Positions 7,756 through 16,006 are shown, counted from the first letter of the stretch. The stretch is DNA of 43,221 nt from Syntrophobacter sp. SbD2 (GCA_945889495.1 CAMDBU010000029.1:1-43221), one strand, 5' to 3'. Translations and numbers: made by a program. Notes: generated by a model not told the origin, from the letters alone.

Positions 7756-8463
7756 ATGAGCAATCCACTCAATATCGGTTTCGTCAGTCCCGGCCCGGCC
7801 ACTTGGCCGCACTATGACGGCTTCATGAAGCTGGTGCCGGACTACGTCAAGTTCGATTTCCAGGGCTTGGGGCTGTTCGACCAGTCGCTGTACGAAATCA
7901 CCGGTAAAAAACAGGAAGTGGTGCGCCGAGTCGGTGAGCTTGCCCAGGAGAAGAATTGGGATGCGGTGATCCTCATCGGCGCACCCACCGAGGTGATGAA
8001 TCCCGGCCTGTACGGCGAACTGAAAGCCGCGCTGCAAATCCCTGTAACCACCGCGCTGACCGCCTCGGTGCATGCGCTGCGTCATTACGGCGCGAAAAGT
8101 TTGCTGTTACTGACGCCCTTCGAGACCCGCTTGAACGGCATGATCGAAAGCTATTTGGTCGACGCCGGTTTTGCCGTGCGCGCGCCGAATTCCTTCGCCA
8201 ACATCGGCGAGGCCGGCAAATTAGGTGGGCAAGCGGTCTACGATCTGACCAAGCAGGCGCTGGCTGAGGTGGGCGCGGTGGACGCGATCTATTTTCAAGG
8301 CGCGGTGCTCGACCCGCTGCCGGTGCTGCAACAAATCGAGAACGATCTCAAAATCACCGCCGTCGCCAGCAACCCGGCTATGCTCTGGGAAATCCTGTCG
8401 CAATTGGGCCGCCGCGCGCCGCTGCCGGGCTACGGCAAACTGCTGGCGGAGTGGCCGAGTTGA
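7756..8463 (+). CDS. Asp/Glu racemase-superfamily (maleate isomerase/AMDase-like) protein
   Basis: The protein has 235 residues with the two-lobed fold pattern of maleate cis-trans isomerase, arylmalonate decarboxylase and related enzymes: NIGFVSPGPATWPHYDGF at the N-terminus, AVILIGAPTEV in lobe 1, TALTASVHALRHYGAKSLLLLTPF (the highly typical linker strand region), and DAIYFQGAVLDPL in lobe 2. The family normally uses two cysteines, one in each lobe, at the positions held here by GAPTEV and QGAVLDPL. Both are missing, so classical racemase chemistry is unlikely. The next binding-protein gene begins about at its stop codon, which suggests a shared transcript. Start ATG 7756 has GGAG nine bases upstream. 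Confidence 0.78.
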   Translation: MSNPLNIGFVSPGPATWPHYDGFMKLVPDYVKFDFQGLGLFDQSLYEITGKKQEVVRRVGELAQEKNWDAVILIGAPTEVMNPGLYGELKAALQIPVTTALTASVHALRHYGAKSLLLLTPFETRLNGMIESYLVDAGFAVRAPNSFANIGEAGKLGGQAVYDLTKQALAEVGAVDAIYFQGAVLDPLPVLQQIENDLKITAVASNPAMLWEILSQLGRRAPLPGYGKLLAEWPS

Positions 8464-8468
8464 ATCCC

Positions 8469-9521
8469 GTGAAGAAAAACTCATATTCACCACGAAAAAC
8501 ACGAAAGGCACCAAAGGGTTGGATAACAACTTTTCCGACCTTCGTGTTGTTCGTGGTTAGCATCCTCTTCCTCCTTCCCCCCGAAAGCACCCATGCACTC
8601 GACAGGATTCGCATCGGCATGGGCGCCCTGAGTCCGACCAATAGCGCTATTTGGGTCGCCGAGGAGCGCGGTTTATTCAAGAAGCATGGCCTCGATGTCG
8701 AGGCGATCTTTATCGGTGGCGGCGCGGCGCGCGGCATCAATGCGCTGCTCGCCGGTGATATCCAGTTCGCCAGCGCCAGCGGCGGGCCGGTGATCAGCTC
8801 CATGCTCAAAGGCAGCGATGTGACCATGATCGCCGCGCTCAACAACAAGGGCGTCCATCGCTTGATGGTCCGGCCCGACATCGACTCGCCGGAACTATTG
8901 AAGGGCAAGCGTATCGCCATCACCGCCTTCGGCACCGCGTCCCACACCGTGCTGACGCTGCTGCTCAACCACTGGAACCTGCGCCAGGAGGATTTAACCG
9001 TCCTGCAGATCGGCTCGTCGCCAACCATGTTGGTGAGCTTGCAGAAAAAGATCGTCGACGGCGCGGTGTTAACCGATCCGTCCTACTTCATCGCCGAGGA
9101 CACCGGCTTCCGGGTGTTGGCCGATCTCGCCAAGATGAACATCCACTATCTGCAAAGCATGCTGGTGTCGACGCGTGGCTATTTGCGCACCAACCGCGAT
9201 CTTTCCACCCGAGTGATGCGCGCCTACGTCGAAGGCATCGCCTACTTCAAGCGCAATAAAAAAGACAGCATCCGCATCATCCTCAAGAAAATGCGCATGG
9301 AAGCGGACAAGGAAAAGTACGCCGAGCGCACCTACGAGCAGTACGCCAACACCTATTTCGACCGCGTGCCCTATCCGTCGTTGAGTGGTATCCGCACCAT
9401 CCTCGATTCCATCGCCAGGGAAGTTCCCAAAGCCAAGGGCGCCGACCCGGCGTCGTTTAGCGATCCGAGTATTCTCAAATCGCTAGAAGACAGCGGCTTC
9501 ATCAAGAGTTTGTACGAGTAG
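8469..9521 (+). CDS. NMT1/TauA-type ABC transporter substrate-binding protein (SBP B)
   Basis: This is a secreted binding protein of about 350 residues. The N-terminus is odd: a basic, polar stretch (KKNSYSPRKTRKAPKG) precedes a hydrophobic core (FPTFVLFVVSILFLLPP), with likely cleavage after STHA near residue 43. This leader lies on an inverted repeat (8489-8557). The mature part is typical: RIRIGMGALSPTNSAIWVAE, RGLFKKHGLDVEAIFIGGG, GINALLAGDIQFA, and LLKGKRIAITAFGT. Possible starts are GTG 8469 and GTG 8451; neither has a strong ribosome site, and coupling to the preceding gene is likely. The ligand is unknown and no permease is nearby. Confidence 0.85.
   Translation: MKKNSYSPRKTRKAPKGWITTFPTFVLFVVSILFLLPPESTHALDRIRIGMGALSPTNSAIWVAEERGLFKKHGLDVEAIFIGGGAARGINALLAGDIQFASASGGPVISSMLKGSDVTMIAALNNKGVHRLMVRPDIDSPELLKGKRIAITAFGTASHTVLTLLLNHWNLRQEDLTVLQIGSSPTMLVSLQKKIVDGAVLTDPSYFIAEDTGFRVLADLAKMNIHYLQSMLVSTRGYLRTNRDLSTRVMRAYVEGIAYFKRNKKDSIRIILKKMRMEADKEKYAERTYEQYANTYFDRVPYPSLSGIRTILDSIAREVPKAKGADPASFSDPSILKSLEDSGFIKSLYE
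8489..8557. repeat. Inverted repeat inside a signal-peptide coding region
   Basis: The left arm is ACCACGAAAAACACGAAAGG (from 8489) and the right arm is CCTTCGTGTTGTTCGTGGT (8539-8557). The inverse of the right arm differs from the left by only two positions. The repeat is translated as part of the leader of SBP B. It belongs with the other CACGAA/CGTGTTCG palindromes, for example 24071-24158. Confidence 0.8.
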
Positions 9522-9591
9522 GCTTTACCGAGCGAAGAACATTAACCGCAAAGAACGCAAATGACGCAAAGTTTGGAAGGAAATTATTTAG

Positions 9592-10125
9592 ATGAATTTA
9601 GTTGAACAGCTCAAGCAGGCGCGGACCGAACAGTTCGTCGCGCTGATTCTCGACAACGAAGTCACCGTCGGCGAGTTCGTTGCCGAACCGCCGTTGCCCT
9701 GGGCGCGCATCGTCCAGATCGACGGCGTGTTTCAAATCGCCGAAGGCTATCCGACGGTGCTCGACGCCCGGCTCGGTAGAGCCGAGATGAAGAACTGGGA
9801 CGACGTGTCCTTGCCGGGGATGATTAGAACTCTCGCCGACATGGCCGACGCCCTCGACTATGTGATCATCGGCAACAACGCGGGACAGGGACTGCCGCTG
9901 GCCCAAGCGGTGCCGCAAGGCTTGCGCGCGACCCAATCGGGGGTTATTTACGCCAGCGGGTTGCCGGAGCAGAGCGCTTACCAACGGCTGGGCTATGAGA
10001 ATTTCTTTCGCCGCTACGAGACCGCGCCGCGGTTGCGCGCCGCGGCCGAAGCGCACAATCGCCCGCTGGCGCTCTATTTCATGAACACGATCCAGCACAA
10101 CACGATGAATTATCATGATCCATAA
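9592..10125 (+). CDS. Conserved-looking protein of unknown function
   Basis: The protein has 177 residues and I do not recognise its family. There is no signal peptide or membrane segment. Readable features are a start like MNLVEQLKQARTEQFVALIL, a central LADMADALDYVIIGNNAGQG that may be a nucleotide- or substrate-handling loop, and a basic, helical C-terminal part (LGYENFFRRYE; PRLRAAAEAHNRPLALYF). It lies between two binding-protein genes. The downstream gene begins six bases after its stop codon, so they are probably co-transcribed. GGAAGG lies about 12 bases upstream of ATG. It may be an enzyme or accessory protein for the compound bound by its neighbours, but this is a guess from position. 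Confidence 0.7.
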   Translation: MNLVEQLKQARTEQFVALILDNEVTVGEFVAEPPLPWARIVQIDGVFQIAEGYPTVLDARLGRAEMKNWDDVSLPGMIRTLADMADALDYVIIGNNAGQGLPLAQAVPQGLRATQSGVIYASGLPEQSAYQRLGYENFFRRYETAPRLRAAAEAHNRPLALYFMNTIQHNTMNYHDP

Positions 10126-10131
10126 AAAAGT

Positions 10132-11118
10132 ATGAACACGTTCACAACCTTGGTCCGGAAAGGATCGTTGGGACTTCTACTGCTGGTTGGGCTCGCCATT
10201 TTCGAGCGGACCCCGCTCGAAGCTCAGGAGCCGCATAAACTGATCGTGCCGTTCTCGCCCATCGGTGGCAGCACGGTGCCGTTTTGGATCGCCACCGATG
10301 AACGCTTGTTTCAGAAGTACGGCTTGGAAGTGACGCCGCTGTTTGTCGGCGGATCGAGCGCCATCGTTCAGTCGATGGCCGCCAAGCAGTATGACATCGG
10401 GCTCATCGGCGGCGGCGGCGTGGTGCTCAATCGCTTCGCCGGCGGCGATCTGATCACTATCGGCGCCCATGGCGGGGTCTTGAGCAGCGATTGTTTCGCT
10501 AAGCCGGAAATCAAAACCATCGCCGACCTAAGAGGCAAAAACGTCGCCGTGACGCGCTTCGGCACGACCACCCATTTTTCCGCCCTGGCGATGCTGCGGC
10601 TGGGCAATATGCGTCCCAACGACGTCGCCTTCGTTCAAGCCGGCGGCGTCGCCGAATCGCTGGCCGCGCTGGTGAGCAAGCGCGTCGACTGCGCGATTCT
10701 CGGTTATCCGAGCAGCCAGTACGCGCTTCAGGCTGGCTTCAAGCAGCTCACCACGTTGGGGAAGACTGAATACGGATTGTTTCCCAACGTCGCCATCGGC
10801 ACCCGCGAGTCCTGGTTAAGGACGCCGCGCAACCGCGAATTGGCTGTAAACTTTCTGCGCGCCTTCAGCGAAGGTTTGGCCTTGGCCAAGAAAGACGCGG
10901 GGCTGAACAAAAAAGTGATGCGAAAGTACGCCCGGCTGAACGACGACGCGGTGCTGCAAGCGTCCTTTGAATTTTTCAAAGAGCAGTTCCCGCCAACCCT
11001 GCGGGTCGATGAACGGGGCTACGCCAATCTGTTGCGCTATCTCGACCACCCCAAGTCGGCCGGTGCCAACCCGAAGGAATTCTTCGACAATAGCTTGATC
11101 GACGAGATCCTGCGCTGA
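10132..11118 (+). CDS. NMT1/TauA-type ABC transporter substrate-binding protein (SBP C)
   Basis: This is a secreted binding protein of 328 residues. A signal peptide runs from residues 1 to 31: RKG before a GLLLLVGLAIF core, with cleavage after LEA. Family landmarks are TVPFWIATDERLFQKYGLEV, YDIGLIGGGGVVLNRFAGGD, IADLRGKNVAVTRFGTTTHF and LRYLDHPKSAGANPKEFFDN near the C-terminus. The DLRGKxVxVTRFG hinge motif is shared with SBP D and F in this window. The gene follows the unknown 177-residue protein after six bases and is likely in its operon. No importer subunits are present. The ligand cannot be predicted. Confidence 0.9.
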   Translation: MNTFTTLVRKGSLGLLLLVGLAIFERTPLEAQEPHKLIVPFSPIGGSTVPFWIATDERLFQKYGLEVTPLFVGGSSAIVQSMAAKQYDIGLIGGGGVVLNRFAGGDLITIGAHGGVLSSDCFAKPEIKTIADLRGKNVAVTRFGTTTHFSALAMLRLGNMRPNDVAFVQAGGVAESLAALVSKRVDCAILGYPSSQYALQAGFKQLTTLGKTEYGLFPNVAIGTRESWLRTPRNRELAVNFLRAFSEGLALAKKDAGLNKKVMRKYARLNDDAVLQASFEFFKEQFPPTLRVDERGYANLLRYLDHPKSAGANPKEFFDNSLIDEILR

Positions 11119-11188
11119 TCTTGCGCGCCCCGAGTTTATCCGGCCCAAAGATTAGGATAGTATTCCCACCGTTACCGCGGAGGCAGCT

Positions 11189-11488
11189 ATGGCGTTGAAA
11201 GCACTATTCGCTAAATTGCGCCCGTTGGTGGCGGGCGGCGCATCGGCGGCCAGCGGTTTGCGCAAGCGGCTGGCGGATTTGCGCGCCGATCCGAGCGCCG
11301 ATCGCCTGCTGGCGTTGGAGAAGACGGTGGAACTCCAGGCCCAGTTGAACGAGACCCTGGACGTGCAGATTACCATCGTGCAAGTGCAATTGGCCAAGCT
11401 GCGCCGCACGGTGCAATTGCTGGTGATCGTCTTGATCGCCACCGCGACGCTGGCGGCGATCGCCCTAGCGGCGGCGTTGTTGCGCTGA
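11189..11488 (+). CDS. Small coiled-coil membrane protein
   Basis: The protein has 99 residues. The N-terminal half is basic and helical (SGLRKRLADLRADPSADRLL), followed by a heptad-like stretch, LEKTVELQAQLNETLDVQI. The C-terminus is one strong membrane helix (QLLVIVLIATATLAAIALAA) ending at LLR. It probably sits in the inner membrane with a cytoplasmic coiled coil that could mediate oligomerisation. I do not recognise a named family. A GCGGAGG ribosome site precedes ATG. The ABC-F gene follows 62 bases later. Confidence 0.65.
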   Translation: MALKALFAKLRPLVAGGASAASGLRKRLADLRADPSADRLLALEKTVELQAQLNETLDVQITIVQVQLAKLRRTVQLLVIVLIATATLAAIALAAALLR

Positions 11489-11550
11489 TATTCGCGCCGC
11501 CGGTTTCGCCACTTCGGTAACGATTTTTTTAGAGGAAACCAGATTTAAGC

Positions 11551-13458
11551 ATGGCTTTGCTTCGGCTCGATAATATTTCCCACGCCTACGGTCATATCCC
11601 GCTCTTGTCTCAGGTTGGTTTTCAGATCGACGCCGGCGAGCGTGTCTGTTTGGTCGGGCGCAACGGCACCGGTAAGACCACGCTGTTGCGCGTCATCACC
11701 GGCGAGACCCTGGCCGACGATGGCGAGATCTGGCGCGCCGACGGCCTGCGGGTCGCCCATTTGGAACAGGAAGTCCCGCCCGACACCGACCAGACCGTCT
11801 TCGAAGTGGTCGCCGGCGGCACCGGCGAGTTGGGCGGCTTGCTGGCGGAATATCACCATCTCACTCATGGCGAACACTTGGCCAATCGCGACTCGCTGCT
11901 CCAACTGGCCCGCCTGCAAGCGCGTATCGAAACCCTCGGCGGCTGGAACGTCAATCAAAAAGTCGAGACCGTCCTCAGCAAACTGAATCTGCCGGCGGAC
12001 AAGCGGCTGGCCGACTGCTCCGGCGGCATCCGCCGCCAGGTGATGTTGGCCCGGGCGCTAGCCAGCGACCCTGATCTGTTGTTGCTCGACGAGCCGACCA
12101 ACCATCTTGATATCAACGCCATCGATTGGCTGGAAAAATATTTGCTCGGCTACCGCGGTGCGCTCATGTTCATCACCCATGACCGGACCTTTGTCCGGCG
12201 CTTGGCCACCCGCATCATCGAACTCGACCGCGGCAACCTGACCTCGTTCCCCGGCGATTTCGATCGCTATGCGCAGAAAAAAGATGAGCTGTTGGAAATC
12301 GAAGAGCGCGCGGCGGCGAAGTTCGACAAAAAATTGGCCGAGGAAGAAGTCTGGATTCGCCGTGGTGTCAAAGCCCGGCGCACGCGCAACGAAGGCCGGG
12401 TGCGCGAACTGCAAGCGCTGCGCAAGGAAAAGGCCGAGCGTTTGGATTCTCAGGGCAAGGCACGCTTCACGCTCGATGCCGGCGGTTCGTCGGGCAAGCT
12501 GGTGGTCGATCTGCGCCGGGTCAGCTTTCGCTACGGCGAAGCGACCATCATTGGCGATCTCACCACGCGCATTCTGCGCGGCGACCGGGTCGGTATCATC
12601 GGTCCCAACGGCTCGGGCAAAAGCACGCTGTTAAAATTGATTCTAGGCGAGCTCGCACCGACCAGCGGCGAAGTGCTGCTCGGCACCCGGCTGCAAGTGG
12701 CCTACTTCGACCAGCACCGCCGCACGCTGGATCCGGAAAAGAGCGTGCGCGAAAACTTGAGCGATTCGGACTTCGTCACCGTGCGCGGCAAGTCGCGCCA
12801 TGTGATTGGCTATTTGAAGGATTTTCTCTTTCCGCCCCAGCGCATCGACTCGCCGGTAAACGCGTTGTCAGGCGGCGAGCGCAACCGCTTGCTGCTCGCC
12901 AAGCTGTTCACCCAGTCGGCCAACCTGATGGTGCTCGACGAGCCGACCAACGATCTCGACGTCGATACTCTCGAACTGCTCGAAGAGCTCTTGTCCGAAT
13001 ACGAAGGTACGCTCTTGCTGGTCAGCCATGACCGGACCTTCCTCGACAACGTCGTCACCAGCACGCTGGTGTTCGAAGGCGACGGTAAGTTCAACGAATA
13101 CGCCGGCGGCTACGAAGACTGGGCGCGCTACCAGCGGCAAATTCCCGATGTGGCGAGTGAAACCAAAAAGCGCCCCACGGCGGCCGCTGTGACTGTGGAA
13201 CCCAAGCGCAGCGATAAGCCGCGCAAGCTCACCTACAAAGAACAACGGGAGCTGGCCCGCCTGCCGGAGAAGATCGAGGGATTGGAAGCTGAGCAGGTGG
13301 AACTCAATGCGCGTCTGGCTGAGCCGGACTTCTATCGCCAAGGCAATGAAAAGATCACCGCTACTATCGCGCGGCTCGAAGCGGTAAAAGCCGATCTCGA
13401 AACGAGCTACGCACGCTGGCAAGATCTAGAGCTGGTGGCGGTGGCGGCGAGCAATTGA
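11551..13458 (+). CDS. uup: ABC-F family ATPase, Uup type
   Basis: This soluble twin-ATPase of 635 residues has no membrane domain, so it is not a transporter. Domain 1 (about residues 4-255) has Walker A GRNGTGKTTLL, a degenerate signature CSGGIRRQ and Walker B LLLLDEPTNHLD. The linker (about 235-310) is charged and helical. Domain 2 (about 320-535) has Walker A GPNGSGKSTLL, signature LSGGERNR and Walker B LMVLDEPTNDLD. The last about 80 residues form a charged coiled coil (LPEKIEGLEAEQVELNARLA), which is the C-terminal domain typical of Uup. ABC-F proteins act on the ribosome, and Uup is also linked to DNA transposon excision and branched-DNA handling. Length matches the family. Confidence 0.93.
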   Translation: MALLRLDNISHAYGHIPLLSQVGFQIDAGERVCLVGRNGTGKTTLLRVITGETLADDGEIWRADGLRVAHLEQEVPPDTDQTVFEVVAGGTGELGGLLAEYHHLTHGEHLANRDSLLQLARLQARIETLGGWNVNQKVETVLSKLNLPADKRLADCSGGIRRQVMLARALASDPDLLLLDEPTNHLDINAIDWLEKYLLGYRGALMFITHDRTFVRRLATRIIELDRGNLTSFPGDFDRYAQKKDELLEIEERAAAKFDKKLAEEEVWIRRGVKARRTRNEGRVRELQALRKEKAERLDSQGKARFTLDAGGSSGKLVVDLRRVSFRYGEATIIGDLTTRILRGDRVGIIGPNGSGKSTLLKLILGELAPTSGEVLLGTRLQVAYFDQHRRTLDPEKSVRENLSDSDFVTVRGKSRHVIGYLKDFLFPPQRIDSPVNALSGGERNRLLLAKLFTQSANLMVLDEPTNDLDVDTLELLEELLSEYEGTLLLVSHDRTFLDNVVTSTLVFEGDGKFNEYAGGYEDWARYQRQIPDVASETKKRPTAAAVTVEPKRSDKPRKLTYKEQRELARLPEKIEGLEAEQVELNARLAEPDFYRQGNEKITATIARLEAVKADLETSYARWQDLELVAVAASN

Positions 13459-13470
13459 AATACCGCGGCG

Positions 13471-13704
13471 ATGAGCGACTGCAAGCACTCCACATTGGAA
13501 TTATTGGTCGAACGCAAGCGCACCATGCGCTGCCGGCGCTGCCACCTGACCATGTCCGCCGAAGAACTGGGCGACGGCCATTGCCCGGAGTGTTTCGACA
13601 GCAGCGGCAGCAAATATTTCGACTTCGAAGAGATCGTTCACAGGGAGGGGAAAGGCGCGCGTTACCGCTGCGAAGACTGTGGGATCGTGATCGGCAGCGG
13701 TTAA
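13471..13704 (+). CDS. Small double zinc-ribbon protein
   Basis: The protein has 77 residues. Its first ribbon has CRRC followed by CPEC about 19 residues later. A second CxxC (CEDCG) sits near the C-terminus and may pair with the N-terminal Cys/His (SDCKHST). The spacing suggests structural zinc sites such as those in rubredoxin- or zinc-ribbon-type accessory proteins. No catalytic motif is visible. It starts 12 bases after the ABC-F stop codon and is probably co-transcribed with it. Function unknown. Confidence 0.7.
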   Translation: MSDCKHSTLELLVERKRTMRCRRCHLTMSAEELGDGHCPECFDSSGSKYFDFEEIVHREGKGARYRCEDCGIVIGSG

Positions 13705-13747
13705 CTTCGCACTAGCCTCCACCCCTGGGATTGTGTAGGATCGGATT

Positions 13748-13945
13748 ATGGAAGCGAAGCAGACTGTAAGGGATTTACTCGACCGCTTGCCCGATAATTG
13801 CCGCCTCGATGAAGTTTTGTACCATCTGTATGTACTCCACGAAATCGAGCAAGGGCGCAGTGATGCAAAGGACGGGCGGACCCTGACACACAAACAAGTT
13901 GTCCAAGAGTTACGCAGCAAGTGGCAACAAGGCGTCGCCAAATAG
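13748..13945 (+). CDS. Putative antitoxin partner of the RelE-like toxin
   Basis: The protein has 65 residues and is mostly helical and charged: VRDLLDRLPDNCRLDEVLYHLYVLHEIEQGRSD, cited as residues 7-39, followed by TLTHKQVVQELRSKW. Proteins of this type are usually paired with ParE/RelE toxins. It overlaps the toxin gene by 25 bases, which supports that role. It has no obvious ribbon-helix-helix DNA-binding start, so autorepression is uncertain. Confidence 0.8.
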   Translation: MEAKQTVRDLLDRLPDNCRLDEVLYHLYVLHEIEQGRSDAKDGRTLTHKQVVQELRSKWQQGVAK

Positions 13946-14232
13946 TTTGGACTCGCCGGGCGCGTGACGGTCTTGACGATGCGGTTGGCTACATCGCAAA
14001 GGACTCACCCCAGAGTGCGCTCGAATTGTTAGAGCAAGCGTTGGCGATGGCACAGTCTTTAGAGCGACTGACGGAAAGGGGACGGATGGTACCGGAGCTT
14101 AGAGACTCTTCGGTGCGAGAACTTCTCGTCGGTCGCTATCGTTTGGTTTATGAGGTCACTACATCCCGGGCGGTGGTACTCGGCTTCTTACATGGCGCAC
14201 GTGATTTCAACCGTTGGTGGCGTGGCGAGTAG
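13921..14232 (+). CDS. RelE/ParE-family toxin (second pair)
   Basis: The protein has 103 residues with the ParE/RelE core: RRQIVWTRRARDGLDDAVGYI, DSPQSALELLEQALAMAQSL, an ERGRMVPEL turn, SVRELLVGRYRLVYEV, and VLGFLHGARDFNRWW. The terminal aromatic motif and VxELLxxxYRLxY are typical of ParE-type toxins. It would attack gyrase or mRNA unless bound by the protein encoded just upstream. The start is GTG 13921 inside the antitoxin gene; a shorter start is possible. It is convergent with the DUF35 gene, leaving only eight bases between the two stops. Confidence 0.87.
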   Translation: MATRRRQIVWTRRARDGLDDAVGYIAKDSPQSALELLEQALAMAQSLERLTERGRMVPELRDSSVRELLVGRYRLVYEVTTSRAVVLGFLHGARDFNRWWRGE

Positions 14233-14240
14233 CGCAACGC

Positions 14241-14666
14241 TTAAGCCGGCTTGAACTTCGGCAGCCAAATCTTTTCCGATGCCTTTTCGAACTGCACGGT
14301 TACCTTCATCCCCAGTTCCACTTTGTCCACCGGGCAGCCGATGATGTTGGTGATCAGGCGTGGGCCTTCTTCGAGGTCGACCCAGGCGATGACGTAGGGG
14401 ATGTCGGGTTCGAAGGATTTCGATGCGGCGCGACCGACCACCTGGCGGATCACCGTGAACGAATAGACTTCGCCCTTGCCGCTCATGGGCGTCCAGACCA
14501 CTTTGTCGCTGCCGCATTCGTTGCACAGCGGCTTGGGCGTCCAGACCCAAGCCTGGCAGGCCTGGCAGCGTTGAATGGTCAGCTTCTGTTCGGCGGCGTT
14601 GTCCCAAAAAGTTTTCGCTTCGGGAGTGATCGCCGGCAGGGGTTTTCTTACGTCGAGTTCAGCCAT
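14241..14666 (-). CDS. DUF35 OB-fold/zinc-ribbon acyl-CoA-binding protein
   Basis: The protein has 141 residues. The N-terminal rubredoxin-like zinc ribbon has CQAC at about residues 34-37 and CNEC at about 48-51. The OB-fold follows (GKGEVYSFTVIRQV; DIPYVIAWVDLEEGPRLITN; MKVTVQFEK). DUF35 proteins partner thiolase-like enzymes and help bind acyl-CoA, as ChsH2 does with Ltp2 in steroid side-chain breakdown. Here the gene begins five bases after the stop of the thiolase-like gene, so the two are almost certainly one operon and one complex. An upstream in-frame extension exists but overlaps the thiolase gene and is rejected. Confidence 0.92.
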   Translation of the reverse strand: MAELDVRKPLPAITPEAKTFWDNAAEQKLTIQRCQACQAWVWTPKPLCNECGSDKVVWTPMSGKGEVYSFTVIRQVVGRAASKSFEPDIPYVIAWVDLEEGPRLITNIIGCPVDKVELGMKVTVQFEKASEKIWLPKFKPA

Positions 14667-14671
14667 GGTCG

Positions 14672-15865
14672 TTACACTTCGTTTCCTAGAATCGCTACCG
14701 CGCAACAGCCGAGGTTTTTGCCGTAGGGGAGCACGCCCAGGCCGGAGATCAAACCGATCTTGGCGTTGGCCACTTGGCGCTCGCCGCCTTCGCCGCGCAA
14801 TTGGCGCACGCCTTCCAAAATATGATGCACGCCGCCGGCGGTGGAGGGCTGGCCGCAATTGATGATGCCGCCGCCGGTTTGGATTGGCAGCTGTCCCTTA
14901 AAAGTGAAATCGGTGTCCTCGAAGAATTTCAAATCGCCTTTTTTACAAAAGCCCAAATCTTCGATCTGCAAGTACACCACGATGACGTAGTCGTCGTAGA
15001 GCTGGAGAAAGTTGATGTCTTTGTGCTTGACCCCAGCCATCTCCATGGCGACTCGGCCGGCGTCTTTGACGCCCATGACCAGGGCGTCGGAGCCGGCGCG
15101 CGGGCCGTAGGAAGGATTGCTGCGCTCGCCGAAGCCTTTGACCCACACCGGTTTCTTGCGCAAGGTTTTGGCGCGCTCGGGCGAGGCCAAGATATAGGCC
15201 TTGCCGCCGTTGGCCGGCATGACGCAGTCAAACAAACGCACCGGATCGGCGACCAAGCGGGAATTTTTGTAGTCGTCGATGGTCATCGGCGTGCGCAGGT
15301 AACCCAACGGATTCAAGCTCGCGTGATAGCGCGCGGTGACAGCAATTTTGCCCAAGTGATCGAGGGTCGTGCCATATTCATGCATATGGCGGCGCATGAC
15401 CATGGCGATCTTGCTGTTGGGTCCCATGGTGCCGTAGGGGATTTCCCAGTCGCGCATGTCGCCGGGCTGAATGCCGCCGCCCCAATGTTCCGAGAACGGC
15501 GCCGCCGCGCCGACTACCAATGCGAGATCGATCAAGCCGGCGCTGATCGCCGCGCTCATGCCACCGATCAGCGACACCGCGCCGGCGCCGCCGGTGGCGC
15601 CGCCGAGCAAAAAGCCCGGCGTGATGCCCAAGATCTCGCTGACTTCTTCGGGCCAAAACGGTTGCGGATAGGCGGTGGGGATGGTGACGCCAAGACCCTG
15701 GCCGTGAAAATCCTTCAGGCTCAAGCCGGCGTCTTCGAGCGCTAGTTGCATGGCCCAGGCGATATATTCGGCGCTCGACTTACGCGGTTCGCCGGGCTTG
15801 GAGCCCAGACGATCGGTGGGCGTGTCGCCGATGCCAACGATTGCTGCTTTATTTGTGATGCTCAT
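14672..15865 (-). CDS. Thiolase-like (non-specific lipid-transfer/Ltp2-type) protein
   Basis: The protein has 397 residues of the thiolase fold, with KAAIVGIGDTPTDRLG at the N-terminus, ALEDAGLSLKDFHGQGLG, and a C-terminal GLISGLGVLPYGKNLGC. At the usual nucleophile site, where thiolases have Cys-Gly/Ser, this protein reads LGGATGGAGAVSLI, so the acyl-accepting cysteine is absent. Loss of this cysteine is known in Ltp2-like aldolases, which cleave C-C bonds in complex with DUF35 proteins. That fits the partner gene directly downstream. I therefore prefer a retro-aldol or acyl-CoA lyase role over a classical thiolase; the substrate is unknown. ATG 15865 gives the normal family start. Confidence 0.88.
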   Translation of the reverse strand: MSITNKAAIVGIGDTPTDRLGSKPGEPRKSSAEYIAWAMQLALEDAGLSLKDFHGQGLGVTIPTAYPQPFWPEEVSEILGITPGFLLGGATGGAGAVSLIGGMSAAISAGLIDLALVVGAAAPFSEHWGGGIQPGDMRDWEIPYGTMGPNSKIAMVMRRHMHEYGTTLDHLGKIAVTARYHASLNPLGYLRTPMTIDDYKNSRLVADPVRLFDCVMPANGGKAYILASPERAKTLRKKPVWVKGFGERSNPSYGPRAGSDALVMGVKDAGRVAMEMAGVKHKDINFLQLYDDYVIVVYLQIEDLGFCKKGDLKFFEDTDFTFKGQLPIQTGGGIINCGQPSTAGGVHHILEGVRQLRGEGGERQVANAKIGLISGLGVLPYGKNLGCCAVAILGNEV

Positions 15866-15980
15866 GGTCCGTCCAATTGATTTCAGCCGGACCATAGGTC
15901 AGTGCGATTTTGCTTACAAGCGAAAAGTGCACGGCTTGACAGTAACGAGGGCTGCCGGTACCACTGCTGTCTTAAGAATC

Positions 15981-16006
15981 GGACGGATCCGACGGATAGG
16001 ACGGAT
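15981..16006. repeat. GGACGGAT tandem repeat before a start codon
   Basis: Three imperfect GGACGGAT units lie end to end and finish directly before the ATG of SBP D. They form a short direct repeat over the ribosome-binding region. The third unit, AGGACGGAT, supplies the only purine-rich ribosome site, so a change in copy number could alter translation. Confidence 0.55.

Noticed and set aside
11551-13458. ATPase subunit for the orphan binding proteins
   Set aside because: Two fused nucleotide-binding domains with the ABC-F linker and a Uup coiled-coil tail; no membrane partner.
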